In this document: positions 8,901 to 17,309 of the stretch, piece after piece
How the letters are laid out: each line of letters begins with the position of its first letter
How positions within the stretch are numbered: position 1 is the stretch's first letter
The notes under the pieces: model-generated
The model's input: the letters and a program-made list of their open reading frames with translations, nothing else
Databases searched by the model: none
What the model was told of the DNA's origin: nothing
DNA from: Streptomyces marokkonensis
GTDB lineage: Bacteria > Actinomycetota > Actinomycetes > Streptomycetales > Streptomycetaceae
Assembly (NCBI RefSeq): GCF_008312835.1
Contig: NZ_VSKS01000027.1
Span: 34,134 to 98,133 of the forward strand
Direction of reading: 5' to 3'
DNA: 64,000 bases
Program-made: the position numbers and the translations under genes

Positions 8901-10274
8901 ATGAGCAGAGCCGAACTGCCGTCCCGCAGAACCCTGCTGACCGCGGCGGTCGCCGCCACCGTCGCCGGGAGCGCGGTCCCGGCGTACGCCGGGACTCCGG
9001 CCGCCGGCGCCACCGGCGCCACGGACGGCGGGCGGGCCGCCGCCCGCACCGTCGACAACCGGGCCTGGACCTCGTACACCGACTGGCGCGGCGGCACCGC
9101 CGACGGGACCCGTGCCGTCGCCGGTGTCCGTCCCGGTCTGGTGATCGCGAGGGCCGCCGGCACCAAGGACTACACCGACCCGCACACGGGCCGCACGGCC
9201 GCCTGGGAGTACGCGACCTGGACCTCGCCCGTGCACCGTCTCGCGGTTCCGGCCACGGAGGCCATCGCCTCCTGGAACGCGCACACCCCCGTGGGCACCT
9301 GGCTCGAGGTGGAGCTGAAGGGCACGTACTCCGACGGCACGGACACCCCCTGGTACGTGATGGGCCGCTGGGCGGCCGGTGACCAGGACATCCGGCGCAC
9401 CTCGGTGGACGGCCAGGGCGACGGCAGGAGCAGTGTCTGGACGGACACGTTCGCCGTCGACGACGCCGCCTCGGGCCTGCGCCTGGTCTCCTACCGGCTG
9501 CGCCTCACCCTCCACCGTCGCCCCGGCACCCGCCTCACCCCGACCGTGTGGCGGGCCGGCGCGATGGGCTCCGACGTCCCGGACCGGTTCACCGTCCCCG
9601 CCTCCACGCCCCGCCTGGCCCGCGAGCTGATCGTCCCGCGCTACTCACAGGAGATCCACAAGGGCCAGTACCCGGAGTACGACAACGGGGGCGAGGCCTG
9701 GTGCAGCCCGACCTCCTCGCAGATGATCATCGAGTACTGGGGCGGCAGGCTCACCGAGGAGCAGTTGTCCTGGGTCGACCCGTCCTACGCCGACCCGCAG
9801 ATCTGCCACGCGGCCCGTTACACGTACGACTACCAGTACGCCGGCTGCGGCAACTGGCCGTTCAACGCCGCCTACGCGGCCACCTTCGAGGGCCTGCAGG
9901 GCGTCGTCACCCGTCTGCGTTCCCTCGCCGACCTGGAGACGCTGATCGCCGCGGGCATCCCGGCCATAACGTCCCAGTCCTTCCTGAAGGAGGAGCTGAC
10001 CGGGGCCGGGTACGGCACCTCGGGGCATCTGATGACCGTGATCGGCTTCACCGCCGACGGCGACGTGATCGCCAACGACCCCGCCTCGGACGACAACGAG
10101 GCGGTGCGCCGCGTCTACCAGCGGCGCGAGTGGGAGAACATCTGGCTGAGGACGAAGCGGTACAACGCCTCCGGCAAGGTCGTCTCCGGCACCGGAGGGG
10201 TCTGCTACCTGTACTTCCCGGCACGTCCGACCCCGTCGCAGCGCAAGGCGCTCGCGGCGGTGGGAGTGCGCTGA
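8901..10274 (+). CDS. Tat-exported C39-family peptidase-like protein
   Basis: A 457-residue secreted protein. The N-terminus carries a twin-arginine signal (SRRTLLTAAVAATVAG... ending PAYA, about residues 8-32), so it should leave the cell folded through Tat. Residues about 40-240 form a beta-rich domain. From about 250 there is a Peptidase_C39_2 domain with an apparent Cys-His-Asp triad: Cys268 in EAWCSPTS, His376 in TSGHLMTV and Asp393 in IANDPAS. Bacteriocin-exporter C39 domains are fused to ABC transporters; this free, exported form is typical of streptomycetes and its substrate is unknown. The start ATG 8901 was chosen over an upstream in-frame ATG because the Tat motif begins immediately. 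Confidence 0.85.
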   Translation: MSRAELPSRRTLLTAAVAATVAGSAVPAYAGTPAAGATGATDGGRAAARTVDNRAWTSYTDWRGGTADGTRAVAGVRPGLVIARAAGTKDYTDPHTGRTAAWEYATWTSPVHRLAVPATEAIASWNAHTPVGTWLEVELKGTYSDGTDTPWYVMGRWAAGDQDIRRTSVDGQGDGRSSVWTDTFAVDDAASGLRLVSYRLRLTLHRRPGTRLTPTVWRAGAMGSDVPDRFTVPASTPRLARELIVPRYSQEIHKGQYPEYDNGGEAWCSPTSSQMIIEYWGGRLTEEQLSWVDPSYADPQICHAARYTYDYQYAGCGNWPFNAAYAATFEGLQGVVTRLRSLADLETLIAAGIPAITSQSFLKEELTGAGYGTSGHLMTVIGFTADGDVIANDPASDDNEAVRRVYQRREWENIWLRTKRYNASGKVVSGTGGVCYLYFPARPTPSQRKALAAVGVR

Positions 10275-10415
10275 GCCGGTCCGGCGGGCGGACCCCGGCC
10301 GTGCACCGGGGCCCGCCGTCGTGTGACCGATGTCTCGGCCGCGGTCGCCGCTCACGGTGGCAAGGTGGACAGGGCCGCGGGGGAGTCCACCCACCACCGA
10401 GACCAGCGAGAAGTC

Positions 10416-10556
10416 ATGAGCGCGAACGCAGCCACCGTCACCCGTGCCCGCACCGGCGGCCCCCGGGAGGACGGACCGAAGATCCTCGAGCACGTCATGG
10501 GATGGATGCTCGTCGTGGTGCTCGCGATGCTCGTGACCCAGCTGGGACTGCTGTAG
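10416..10556 (+). CDS. SCO1431-family small membrane protein
   Basis: A 46-residue protein with a polar N-terminus (MSANAATVTRARTGG) and one C-terminal hydrophobic helix (MGWMLVVVLAMLVTQLGLL). I recognise it as the SCO1431-type membrane microprotein conserved among streptomycetes. ATG 10416 is preceded by a weak purine stretch (GCGAGAAG). It lies alone between the C39 peptidase and the chitinase remnant. Function is unknown; a single-span protein this short is most likely a regulator or accessory subunit of another membrane protein. Confidence 0.75.
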   Translation: MSANAATVTRARTGGPREDGPKILEHVMGWMLVVVLAMLVTQLGLL

Positions 10557-10639
10557 CCGCCGTGGCGGCAGAGGGCGGAGGGCCCCCGGTGGAATCCCCG
10601 CCCCCTGACCGTGCCGGGGGCTACCGGATCGCCCTGATC

Positions 10640-11240
10640 AGCTCCCCGTCGCCGTGCCGCCGGGCGCCGACGGTGTGACACCGGTCCGGCCGCGGCCGTA
10701 GAAGCCGATGCCGAGCAGCAGCTCGGAGGCGGGGATCCCGAGCCCCTTGAGCTTCGCGACGGTGGCCGAGCCGTCGGGGTCCGCCTTCGGGATGCCGTCG
10801 TACGCGGTCAGCGCCGAGTGCGGGGCGGTGGGCCAGGCGGCGTCGCAGGCGCCGAAGAAGTCGTACGTCATCGGGTTGTACCAGTCGACGTACGGGGCGG
10901 CGCCCGCGTGTCGGCCGCGTCGATCTTGCCGCCCGGGGTGGCGTCCGCGGTGATCGCCGCGGTGACCAGGTGCCGGAGCCGAACGTGGCGCGCAGCGCCG
11001 ACATCAGGTACCGGAAGGCGTCCCGGCCGCTGGAGTCGCAGGTGGCGCCGCAGGCGTCCGGATACTCCCAGTCGATGTCGATGTCGATGCCGATGCCGAT
11101 GGTGCGTTCGGCCGCCGCGCAGGAGTCACCGGCCGTACGTGCCGCCGGTGACGGCCGTTGGCGCCCCATTCGGTGAAGTGGCCGATGACCTCGGAACCGG
11201 CCGCGGCCTCCTGAGCCGAGGTCGCGGCGGTGGATGGCAT
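10640..11240 (-). pseudogene. GH18 chitinase gene, decayed
   Basis: Pieces of a family 18 chitinase catalytic domain occur in order but in three frames. VIGHFTEWGANG comes near the start. IDIDWEYPDACG follows, carrying the DxxDxDxE catalytic end. Then come LMSALRATFG, TAAITADATPGGKIDAAD and NPMTYDFFGACDAAW, with LLLGIGFYGRG last. Against intact family members, roughly 100 residues are missing between the first two pieces, at least two frameshifts follow, and the 3' end is lost after the GGTATG segment. The start region survives (ATG 11240 after GAGGAGA), but no full signal peptide follows. The promoter upstream is intact. No functional chitinase can be made. Confidence 0.88.
11071..11100 (-). 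repeat. Hexanucleotide repeat inside the chitinase remnant
   Basis: Five tandem six-base units (three GTCGAT, two GCCGAT on the + strand) encode alternating Ile/Gly-Asp residues just before the catalytic DWEYP segment. Intact enzymes have a single GIDIDWEYP here, so the tract looks expanded by slippage. Confidence 0.75.
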
Positions 11241-11285
11241 CGGTGTCTCCTCGCGGGGGAGGGGAGCGCGGGTCGGTGGAGCCAA

Positions 11286-11326
11286 ACCCTAGGAGGACTA
11301 GACCAGTTGGTCAATGGTGCGGACCA
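11286..11326 (-). promoter_or_regulatory. Chitinase-type promoter with 12-bp direct repeats
   Basis: On the minus strand TTGACC (11314-11309) and TAGGGT (11291-11286) are spaced by 17 bases. Two 12-base direct repeats of the TGGTC-N2-N-CC type lie at 11326-11315 and 11305-11294, flanking the -35 box. Paired repeats of this kind overlapping the promoter are the known hallmark of Streptomyces chitinase genes. The inner repeat also contains CTAGACCAGT, a half of the DasR dre consensus. It reads into the decayed chitinase gene. Confidence 0.75.
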
Positions 11327-11547
11327 ATCGTGATCGAGGAGACGTGTGGCGAAGGTATCTTGAGTAAGCGGTCGTTAACCGGTGACTCGATGCCGCCGAT
11401 CGGGCATACTCACAGCGCACAGCCGCTGGTCAGCAGCTTCCGAGACCCGGGAGTGCGAGCATCGGCCAGGCACCGATACGACCCCGGCGGAGCCGCCCCC
11501 ACCCAAGGCGCACGCCGATGTGCCCGAACAGGGAGGAGAGCGTCGCC

Positions 11548-12720
11548 ATGCCCGACCGCGCCCCGCAGCCGGTGGACCGGCAACTGCCCACGGACGAGGC
11601 CCGGGATCTCATCTCGCTCGTCCGCGACGTCGCGCAGCACGAGATCGCGCCCCGGGCGGCCGAGGAGGAGGACGAGGGACGCTTCCCCCGCGAGCTCTTC
11701 ACCCGGCTCTCCGGGCTGGGCCTGCTCGGCCTGCCCTACGACGCCGAGTACGGCGGCGGCGACCAGCCGTACGAGGTCTACCTCCAGGTCCTCGAAGAGC
11801 TCGCCACGGCCCGCCTCACCGTCGGCCTGGGCGTCAGCGTGCACACCCTGGCCTGTTACGCGCTCGCCGCCTTCGGGGCCAAGGAGCAGCAGGCGGAGCA
11901 TCTGAACGCGATGATCGACGGCGGGCTGCTCGGCGCCTACTGCCTCTCCGAGCCCGCCTCCGGTTCGGACGCGGCCTCGCTGCGCACCAAGGCCGTCCGC
12001 GACGGCGGGGACTGGGTGATCACCGGCACCAAGGCCTGGATCACGCACGGTGGCGTCGCCGACTTCTACACCGTCATGGCCCGCACCGGAGCGGAGGGCC
12101 CGCGCGGGATCACCGCGTTCCTCGTGCCCGGTGACGCGGAAGGCGTGAGCGCCGCCGTGCCGGAGAAGAAGATGGGCATGAAGGGCTCGCCCACCGCCCA
12201 GGTCCACTTCGACGGCGTCCGGGTCCCCGACACGCGGCGCATCGGCGAGGAGGGCCAGGGTTTCGCGATCGCCCTGTCGGCGCTGGACGGCGGCCGGCTC
12301 GGCATCGCCGCCTGCGCCGTCGGCCTGGCCCAGGCGGCGCTCGACGAGGCACTCCGGTACGCGACCGAGCGGCGGCAGTTCGGCAAGCCGATCGCCGACT
12401 TCCAGGGACTGCGCTTCATGCTCGCCGACATGGCCACCCAGATCGAGGCGGGGCGCGCGCTGTACCTGGCGGCGGCCCGGCTGCGCGACGCGGGACGGCC
12501 GTTCGCCAAGCAGGCCGCCATGGCCAAGCTGCACTGCACCGACACCGCGATGCGGGTCACCACCGACGCCGTGCAGATCCTCGGCGGCTACGGCTACACG
12601 GCGGACTTCCCCGCCGAGCGCTACATGCGCGAGGCCAAGGTGCTGCAGATCGTCGAGGGCACCAATCAGATCCAGCGCATGGTCATCGCCCGCCACCTCG
12701 CGGGGCCGGAGACGCGCTGA
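11548..12720 (+). CDS. Acyl-CoA dehydrogenase
   Basis: A 390-residue FAD-dependent enzyme introducing the alpha-beta double bond into acyl-CoA. All three family domains are present: an N-terminal helical domain, a central beta domain (AYCLSEPASGSDAAS and WITHGG are the flavin/substrate signatures) and a C-terminal helical domain. The catalytic base is the Glu in IVEGTNQIQRM near the end, the position used by short- and medium-chain enzymes. The ATG at 11548 is preceded by GGGAGGAGAG; a longer frame from 11518 is not needed. No electron-transfer or thiolase genes adjoin, so substrate chain length is not indicated. Confidence 0.92.
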   Translation: MPDRAPQPVDRQLPTDEARDLISLVRDVAQHEIAPRAAEEEDEGRFPRELFTRLSGLGLLGLPYDAEYGGGDQPYEVYLQVLEELATARLTVGLGVSVHTLACYALAAFGAKEQQAEHLNAMIDGGLLGAYCLSEPASGSDAASLRTKAVRDGGDWVITGTKAWITHGGVADFYTVMARTGAEGPRGITAFLVPGDAEGVSAAVPEKKMGMKGSPTAQVHFDGVRVPDTRRIGEEGQGFAIALSALDGGRLGIAACAVGLAQAALDEALRYATERRQFGKPIADFQGLRFMLADMATQIEAGRALYLAAARLRDAGRPFAKQAAMAKLHCTDTAMRVTTDAVQILGGYGYTADFPAERYMREAKVLQIVEGTNQIQRMVIARHLAGPETR

Positions 12721-12839
12721 ACCGACCGGGGCCCCGCCAGGGCGCGGCGAGGCGGGTCCACTCCGGGTCGTTCCGCCCGGGCAGCGGTCACCGGCCGCCG
12801 GAACAGGGCGTGCGTTCGCGGCCGTCCCGTCACGGCGGA

Positions 12840-12866
12840 CGAGGGTGGCGGACCCCGCCACCCTCG
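12840..12866. terminator. Bidirectional terminator
   Basis: Perfect 12-bp arms (12840-12851 and 12855-12866) with a three-base loop between the convergent acyl-CoA dehydrogenase gene and the hypothetical gene at 12880. Confidence 0.8.
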
Positions 12867-12879
12867 CACCGGGGCGTGC

Positions 12880-13314
12880 TCAGGCGGCGTCGCGCCGCAT
12901 CACCGGGACCCTGATCGGGCGCGAGCCCGGGCCGCCGACGTGCGAGAAGGGCTGCGTGCGCCAGTCGAGTCCCTGAGGGAGCGTCAGCAGCAGGGCGGTG
13001 TCCTGCTCCTGGGGCTCGACGGACTCGTCCGCGGGCCGGGCGTCGGAGGCCCGGCGGCCGGTGCCGGCACACACCGTGAGCCCGAAGGGGTTCCACGGCG
13101 AGGCGCACAGCGCGTGCTCCGGCAGGACGTCCTCGTCCGCCAGCAGCGCGATGGGCTGCGCGCAGTCCGGGCAGATGACCCGGTACATCTCGAAGGTGTC
13201 GTACGCGTCGGGTTCGTCGTCCGGGGTGTCGGGTTCGACGTACTCCGGCTCGGGCGTGACGACCGGCTGCTGCCGCTTGGACGTGGTACGACCAAGGCGC
13301 TTAAGACTCTGCAT
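12880..13314 (-). CDS. Hypothetical protein with possible zinc site
   Basis: A 144-residue soluble protein not recognised by family. It starts MQSLKRLGRTTSKRQQ, followed by an acidic Pro/Asp/Glu-rich segment (about residues 18-42). A small cysteine region contains CPDC and HALC, suggesting one metal site, and the C-terminus has a TLPQGLDWRTQPF stretch. No signal peptide or membrane helix. AGAACCCAATG context with GGGGAGAA upstream supports the ATG. It is divergent from the Lrp gene across 215 bp. Coding bias is normal, so it is very likely a real gene; its function is unknown. Confidence 0.72.
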   Translation of the reverse strand: MQSLKRLGRTTSKRQQPVVTPEPEYVEPDTPDDEPDAYDTFEMYRVICPDCAQPIALLADEDVLPEHALCASPWNPFGLTVCAGTGRRASDARPADESVEPQEQDTALLLTLPQGLDWRTQPFSHVGGPGSRPIRVPVMRRDAA

Positions 13315-13529
13315 TGGGTTCTCCCCCTCGGGCTGGGCCGTGAAGGCGCTGCGGCCTCGACCACAGCAAGCACTTCCCGTCCCCCCTGGGGCGTAATCAC
13401 GAGAGCATCACGGAGACCGTTCGAAGGCTGTGGCGTTCGTCACATGCCACTCCCGGGTGCCCCGTGCGGCGACGTCACCGTCCCGCTCCGGTATCCGGGG
13501 CGATCAAGCGCACTGTAGGTTCTTGCGCC

Positions 13530-13970
13530 ATGGAGGAGCTGGACCGACAGATCGTGCAGCTGCTCGTCAAGGACGGGCGGATGAGCTACACCGACCTGGG
13601 CAAGGCCACGGGCCTGTCCACGTCGGCCGTGCACCAGCGGGTGCGCAGGCTGGAGCAGCGTGGCGTCATCCGCGGCTATGCCGCGGTCGTCGACCCGGAG
13701 GCCGTCGGTCTGCCCATGACCGCCTTCATCTCGGTGAAACCCTTCGACCCCAGCGCCCCCGACGACATCGCGGACCGCCTCGCCGACGTGCCCGAGATCG
13801 AGGCCTGCCACAGCGTCGCGGGCGACGAGAACTACATCCTCAAAGTGCGTGTGTCCACACCGCACGAACTGGAGGAACTCCTCGCCCGCGTACGCTCCCT
13901 GGCCGGCGTCTCGACCCGCACGACGGTCGTGCTGTCCACACCGTACGAGGCTCGGCCGCCGCGCGTCTGA
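13530..13970 (+). CDS. Lrp/AsnC family transcriptional regulator
   Basis: A 146-residue regulator of usual length. An N-terminal winged helix-turn-helix (residues 1-60; LDRQIVQLLVKDGRMSYTDL, then STSAVHQRVRRLEQRG as recognition helix) is followed by an alpha-beta RAM domain that binds small effectors such as amino acids (CHSVAGDENYILKVRV). ATG 13530 is only about 10 bases after a TGTAGGTT -10-like element with no clear ribosome site, so the message may be nearly leaderless. Its likely targets are itself and the neighbouring amidohydrolase gene 140 bp downstream, but no operator is obvious. Confidence 0.88.
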   Translation: MEELDRQIVQLLVKDGRMSYTDLGKATGLSTSAVHQRVRRLEQRGVIRGYAAVVDPEAVGLPMTAFISVKPFDPSAPDDIADRLADVPEIEACHSVAGDENYILKVRVSTPHELEELLARVRSLAGVSTRTTVVLSTPYEARPPRV

Positions 13971-14111
13971 CCCGGTCACGGCGGCCGGACGGCCGCCCGT
14001 CGCGGTGAGCGGTGCTCCCGTCCGCGGCCGGTGCTGTCCGCGGTCCGGCCCGGCCGCCGTGAGCGGGACCTGCGTGCCGGGCGGATCCCCCGACGCGCGA
14101 GACTGTGGGGC

Positions 14112-15716
14112 ATGAGTGAACGCACCGTCCCGTCCCGCACCGTCCTGCTTCGCCGCGGAGAGGTCCACAGCCCCGCCGACCCGTTCGCGACCGCGATGGT
14201 CGTCGAGCGCGGTCAGGTCGCCTGGGTCGGCTCCGAGGGAGCCGCGGACGCCTTCGCGGACGGCGTCGACGAGGTGATCGACCTCGACGGTGCGCTGGTC
14301 ACCCCGGCATTCACGGACGCGCACGTCCACACCACGGCCACCGGCCTCGCCCTCACCGGACTCGACCTGTCCGGCGCCCCCTCGCTCGAGGCCGCGCTCG
14401 CCCGCGTCCGGGAGTTCGCCGACGCCCGCCCGGACGACCGGGTGCTGCTCGGCCACGGCTGGGACGCCGCCCGCTGGCCCGGCGGCAGGCCCCCGGCCCG
14501 CGCGGAACTCGACGAGGCCACCGGCGGCCGCCCCCTCTACCTCAGCCGGATCGACGTCCACTCCGCGGTCGTCACCACCGCGCTGCTCGACCTCGTCCCC
14601 GGCGGTGTCACCCGCGAGGACCGCCCGCTCACCGGGGACGACCACCACGCGGTGCGCGCCGCCGCCCTGGGCGCGGTCACGCCGGCCCAGCGCGCCGGGG
14701 CCCAGCGCGCCGCCCTCGCCCACGCCGCGTCCCTCGGCATCGGCACGGTCCACGAGTGCGGCGGACCGGAGATCTCCTCCGAGGACGACTTCACCGGCCT
14801 GCTGCGGCTCGCCGCGGAGGAGGCCGGACCGCGCGTCGTCGGGTACTGGGCCGAACAGGACGTCCTCAAGGCCCGAGAGCTGGGCGCGGTCGGCGCCGCG
14901 GGGGACCTGTTCGCCGACGGTGCCCTCGGCTCGCACACCGCCTGCCTGCACGAGCCGTACACCGACGCCGCCCACACCGGCACCGCACACCTGGACGCCG
15001 CCGCGGTGGCCGCCCATGTCACCGACTGCACCGAGGCGGGCCTCCAGGCGGGCTTCCACGCGATCGGCGACGCAGCGGTGAGCGCCGTCGTCGACGGCGT
15101 GCGCGCCGCCGCCGAGAAGGTCGGCCTCGCCCGCGTCCGCGCCGCCCGGCACCGCGTCGAGCACGCCGAGATGCTCACCCCCGAGACCGTCGCGGCCTTC
15201 GCCGAACTGGGCCTCACCGCCTCCGTCCAGCCGGCCTTCGACGCCCTGTGGGGCGGCGAGGAGGGCATGTACGCCCGTCGCCTCGGCGCGGAGCGGGCCC
15301 GCACCCTCAACCCGTTCGCGGCGCTGCTGCGGGCCGGCGTCCCGCTCGCCTTCGGCTCCGACAGCCCGGTCACCCCCCTCGACCCCTGGGGCACGGTCCG
15401 GGCCGCGGCCTTCCACCGCACCCCGGAGCACCGCGTCTCCGTCCGCGCCGCCTTCACCGCCCACACGCGCGGCGGCTGGCGCGCCGTCGGACGCGACGAC
15501 GCGGGCGTCCTCGTGCCCGGCGCACCCGCCGACTACGCCGTCTGGCGCACCGGCGAACTCGTCGTCCAGGCGCCCGACGACCGGGTGGCGCGCTGGTCGA
15601 CCGACCCCCGCTCCGGCACCCCCGGCCTGCCGGACCTCACACCCGGCCGTGACCTGCCGGTCTGCCTGCGCACGGTGGTCGGCGGGCGCACGGTCTTCGT
15701 AGGGCCGGGCGAGTGA
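14112..15716 (+). CDS. Metal-dependent amidohydrolase (YtcJ type)
   Basis: A 534-residue protein of amidohydrolase family 3. The composite beta domain at both ends surrounds a TIM barrel with metal ligands. TDAHVHTTATG (about residue 70) has the HxH pair, GFHAIGDAAV (about residue 315) and RHRVEHAEML supply histidines, and AFGSDSPVTPLDPW near residue 420 supplies the conserved Asp. YtcJ-like members hydrolyse cyclic or acylated amines; the substrate here is not known. The start was set at ATG 14112. Cytoplasmic, no signal. It may be controlled by the Lrp regulator just upstream. Confidence 0.87.
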   Translation: MSERTVPSRTVLLRRGEVHSPADPFATAMVVERGQVAWVGSEGAADAFADGVDEVIDLDGALVTPAFTDAHVHTTATGLALTGLDLSGAPSLEAALARVREFADARPDDRVLLGHGWDAARWPGGRPPARAELDEATGGRPLYLSRIDVHSAVVTTALLDLVPGGVTREDRPLTGDDHHAVRAAALGAVTPAQRAGAQRAALAHAASLGIGTVHECGGPEISSEDDFTGLLRLAAEEAGPRVVGYWAEQDVLKARELGAVGAAGDLFADGALGSHTACLHEPYTDAAHTGTAHLDAAAVAAHVTDCTEAGLQAGFHAIGDAAVSAVVDGVRAAAEKVGLARVRAARHRVEHAEMLTPETVAAFAELGLTASVQPAFDALWGGEEGMYARRLGAERARTLNPFAALLRAGVPLAFGSDSPVTPLDPWGTVRAAAFHRTPEHRVSVRAAFTAHTRGGWRAVGRDDAGVLVPGAPADYAVWRTGELVVQAPDDRVARWSTDPRSGTPGLPDLTPGRDLPVCLRTVVGGRTVFVGPGE

Positions 15717-16265
15717 TCTAGGAGGGCGGCGCGGTGACGATCATGTGCCGCGCCCCTGTCTCGCGACCTGCGCATCCTCGCCGCTGACCAGGCATTTGAA
15801 CCACATCGCGCAGGTCGAACGACTGTTGACAGGCGGCCGCAGGGGGCCGGTAGGTTCGGCCGGGTCCACCACCGGACGCCCGACCGGGGAACTTCCGGCC
15901 ACTCGTGTCAGCGCCGCTGGGTCAGGGACGGTGTGCCGCACCGGGGCACCGCCACTGGGAGCCAGGCTCAGCGTCGGCGCAGTACCGAGGGAACGTTCCA
16001 GCCGGTAGGGGAGGTGCGACCCCGGGTGGGGCCCGGGAGCTCAGTAGACAACGGCTTCAGGTCGATCCGCAGCCGGCGGATCCCAGGCCGGCCCGAAGGG
16101 CACCGGGCCCCCATCCGCTGCCGCACCCCGCTCCGCGGCGCGAGTGAAAGACGTATTGCTACCCGATCTTCGGTGAACGACACCACCGTACGAACGTCCG
16201 GTCACGTCGACGCGGGCCCCGACGACTATGGTGGGACCCTGCGCACAGGACATGAAGGGGCAGCA
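15717..16265 (+). promoter_or_regulatory. 549-bp leader region upstream of ppm with promoter
   Basis: No coding frame is credible here. TTGACA (15826-15831) and TAGGTT (15851-15856), spaced by 19 bases, form a plausible promoter that would give a leader of roughly 400 bases. A second -10-like TATGGT at 16232 would give a leader of about 25 bases. The stretch 15860-16100 has several GC hairpins, but no known riboswitch matched convincingly. Confidence 0.45.
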
Positions 16266-17237
16266 GTGAACGACGGCGACGGGACCCTCGAGGCGGGATC
16301 CCAGGGGCGGAACTCAGGCCCGCTCGGCACGGCTTTGGTGATCATCCCCACCTACAACGAGGCGGAGAACATCAAGGCGATCGTCGGCCGGGTGCGCAAG
16401 GCCGTTCCCGAGGCGCACGTTCTCGTGGCCGACGACAACAGCCCCGACGGCACCGGCAAGCTCGCCGACGAACTGGCCGCGGGTGACGACCACGTCCAGG
16501 TGCTGCACCGCAAGGGCAAGGAGGGCCTGGGCGCGGCCTACCTCGCGGGCTTCCGCTGGGGCATGGAGCACGGCTACGGCGTCCTGGTCGAGATGGACGC
16601 CGACGGATCCCACCAGCCCGAGGAACTGCCCCGTCTGCTGACCGCCCTCAAGGGGGCCGATCTGGTGCTCGGTTCGCGCTGGGTACCGGGCGGCCGGGTG
16701 GTGAACTGGCCGAAGTCCCGTGAGATCATCTCGCGCGGGGGCAGCCTCTACTCGCGCGTGGCGCTCGATCTCCCGCTGCGTGACATCACCGGCGGCTTCC
16801 GCGCCTTCCGCCGCGAGACCCTGGAAGGCCTCGGCCTGGAGGAGGTGGCCTCCCAGGGGTACTGCTTCCAGGTCGACCTGGCCCGGCGGGCCGTCAGGGC
16901 GGGCTACCACGTCGTCGAGGTGCCGATCACCTTCGTCGAGCGCGAACTCGGTGACTCCAAGATGAGCCGGGACATCCTCGTCGAGGCGCTGTGGCGGGTC
17001 ACCGCGTGGGGCGTGGGGGAGCGCGTCGGCAAGGTCCTGGGCCGCGGCGACGACAAGCAGGCGGGGCCGGAGGCCGGCCGGCCGAAGCCGGACGTCGAGC
17101 AGCCCGCGCAGGACGTGAGGCATCCCGAGCCGGACGTGAAGCATCCCGAGCCGGAGGCCAAGCAGTCCGGGCGGGAGACCAAACAGTCCGAGCCGCAGGT
17201 CAGGTCCGAGCCGGAGGAGAAGCAGCCCGAGGTCTAG
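16266..17237 (+). CDS. ppm1: Polyprenol-phosphate mannose synthase (GT2)
   Basis: Transfers mannose from GDP-mannose to polyprenyl phosphate. The product feeds O-mannosylation of exported proteins (with Pmt) and, in actinobacteria, phage-receptor glycoproteins. The 323-residue protein has a DPM1-type GT2 domain: VIIPTYNEAENI, ADDNSPDGTG, then VLVEMDADGSHQPEEL with the DxD metal site. ITGGFRAFRR and a VPITFVERELGDSKMS stretch follow. The start is GTG 16266 with AAGGGG upstream. No transmembrane domain is fused, unlike some archaeal forms. From about residue 265 there is a charged Pro/Glu/Lys tail of seven-residue repeats. Confidence 0.92.
   Translation: MNDGDGTLEAGSQGRNSGPLGTALVIIPTYNEAENIKAIVGRVRKAVPEAHVLVADDNSPDGTGKLADELAAGDDHVQVLHRKGKEGLGAAYLAGFRWGMEHGYGVLVEMDADGSHQPEELPRLLTALKGADLVLGSRWVPGGRVVNWPKSREIISRGGSLYSRVALDLPLRDITGGFRAFRRETLEGLGLEEVASQGYCFQVDLARRAVRAGYHVVEVPITFVERELGDSKMSRDILVEALWRVTAWGVGERVGKVLGRGDDKQAGPEAGRPKPDVEQPAQDVRHPEPDVKHPEPEAKQSGRETKQSEPQVRSEPEEKQPEV
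17089..17234 (+). repeat. Degenerate 21-bp repeats in the ppm tail
   Basis: The last 48 codons fall into about seven units of seven residues (EPDVKHP, EPEAKQS, GRETKQS and similar). The unit is a charged, proline-containing linker, probably disordered. Confidence 0.65.
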
Positions 17238-17309
17238 GGCCACCTCCGCCGGTCGGCCGCCCGTGGCCCGTTTATCCCGCACTGAGCCGGGCCCAGGCAC
17301 ACTGGGAGT

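Noticed and set aside
15857-16010. Possible cobalamin riboswitch upstream of ppm (GCCACTGGGAGCCAGG)
   Set aside because: Only a loose match to the B12-box and GCCACTG words; the GCCGGTG-N-TCCGGC core is missing and ppm is not a cobalamin-related gene.
17089-17234. Repeat array, considered as CRISPR
   Set aside because: Units are 21 bp, in frame and degenerate, without spacers; they encode a disordered protein tail.
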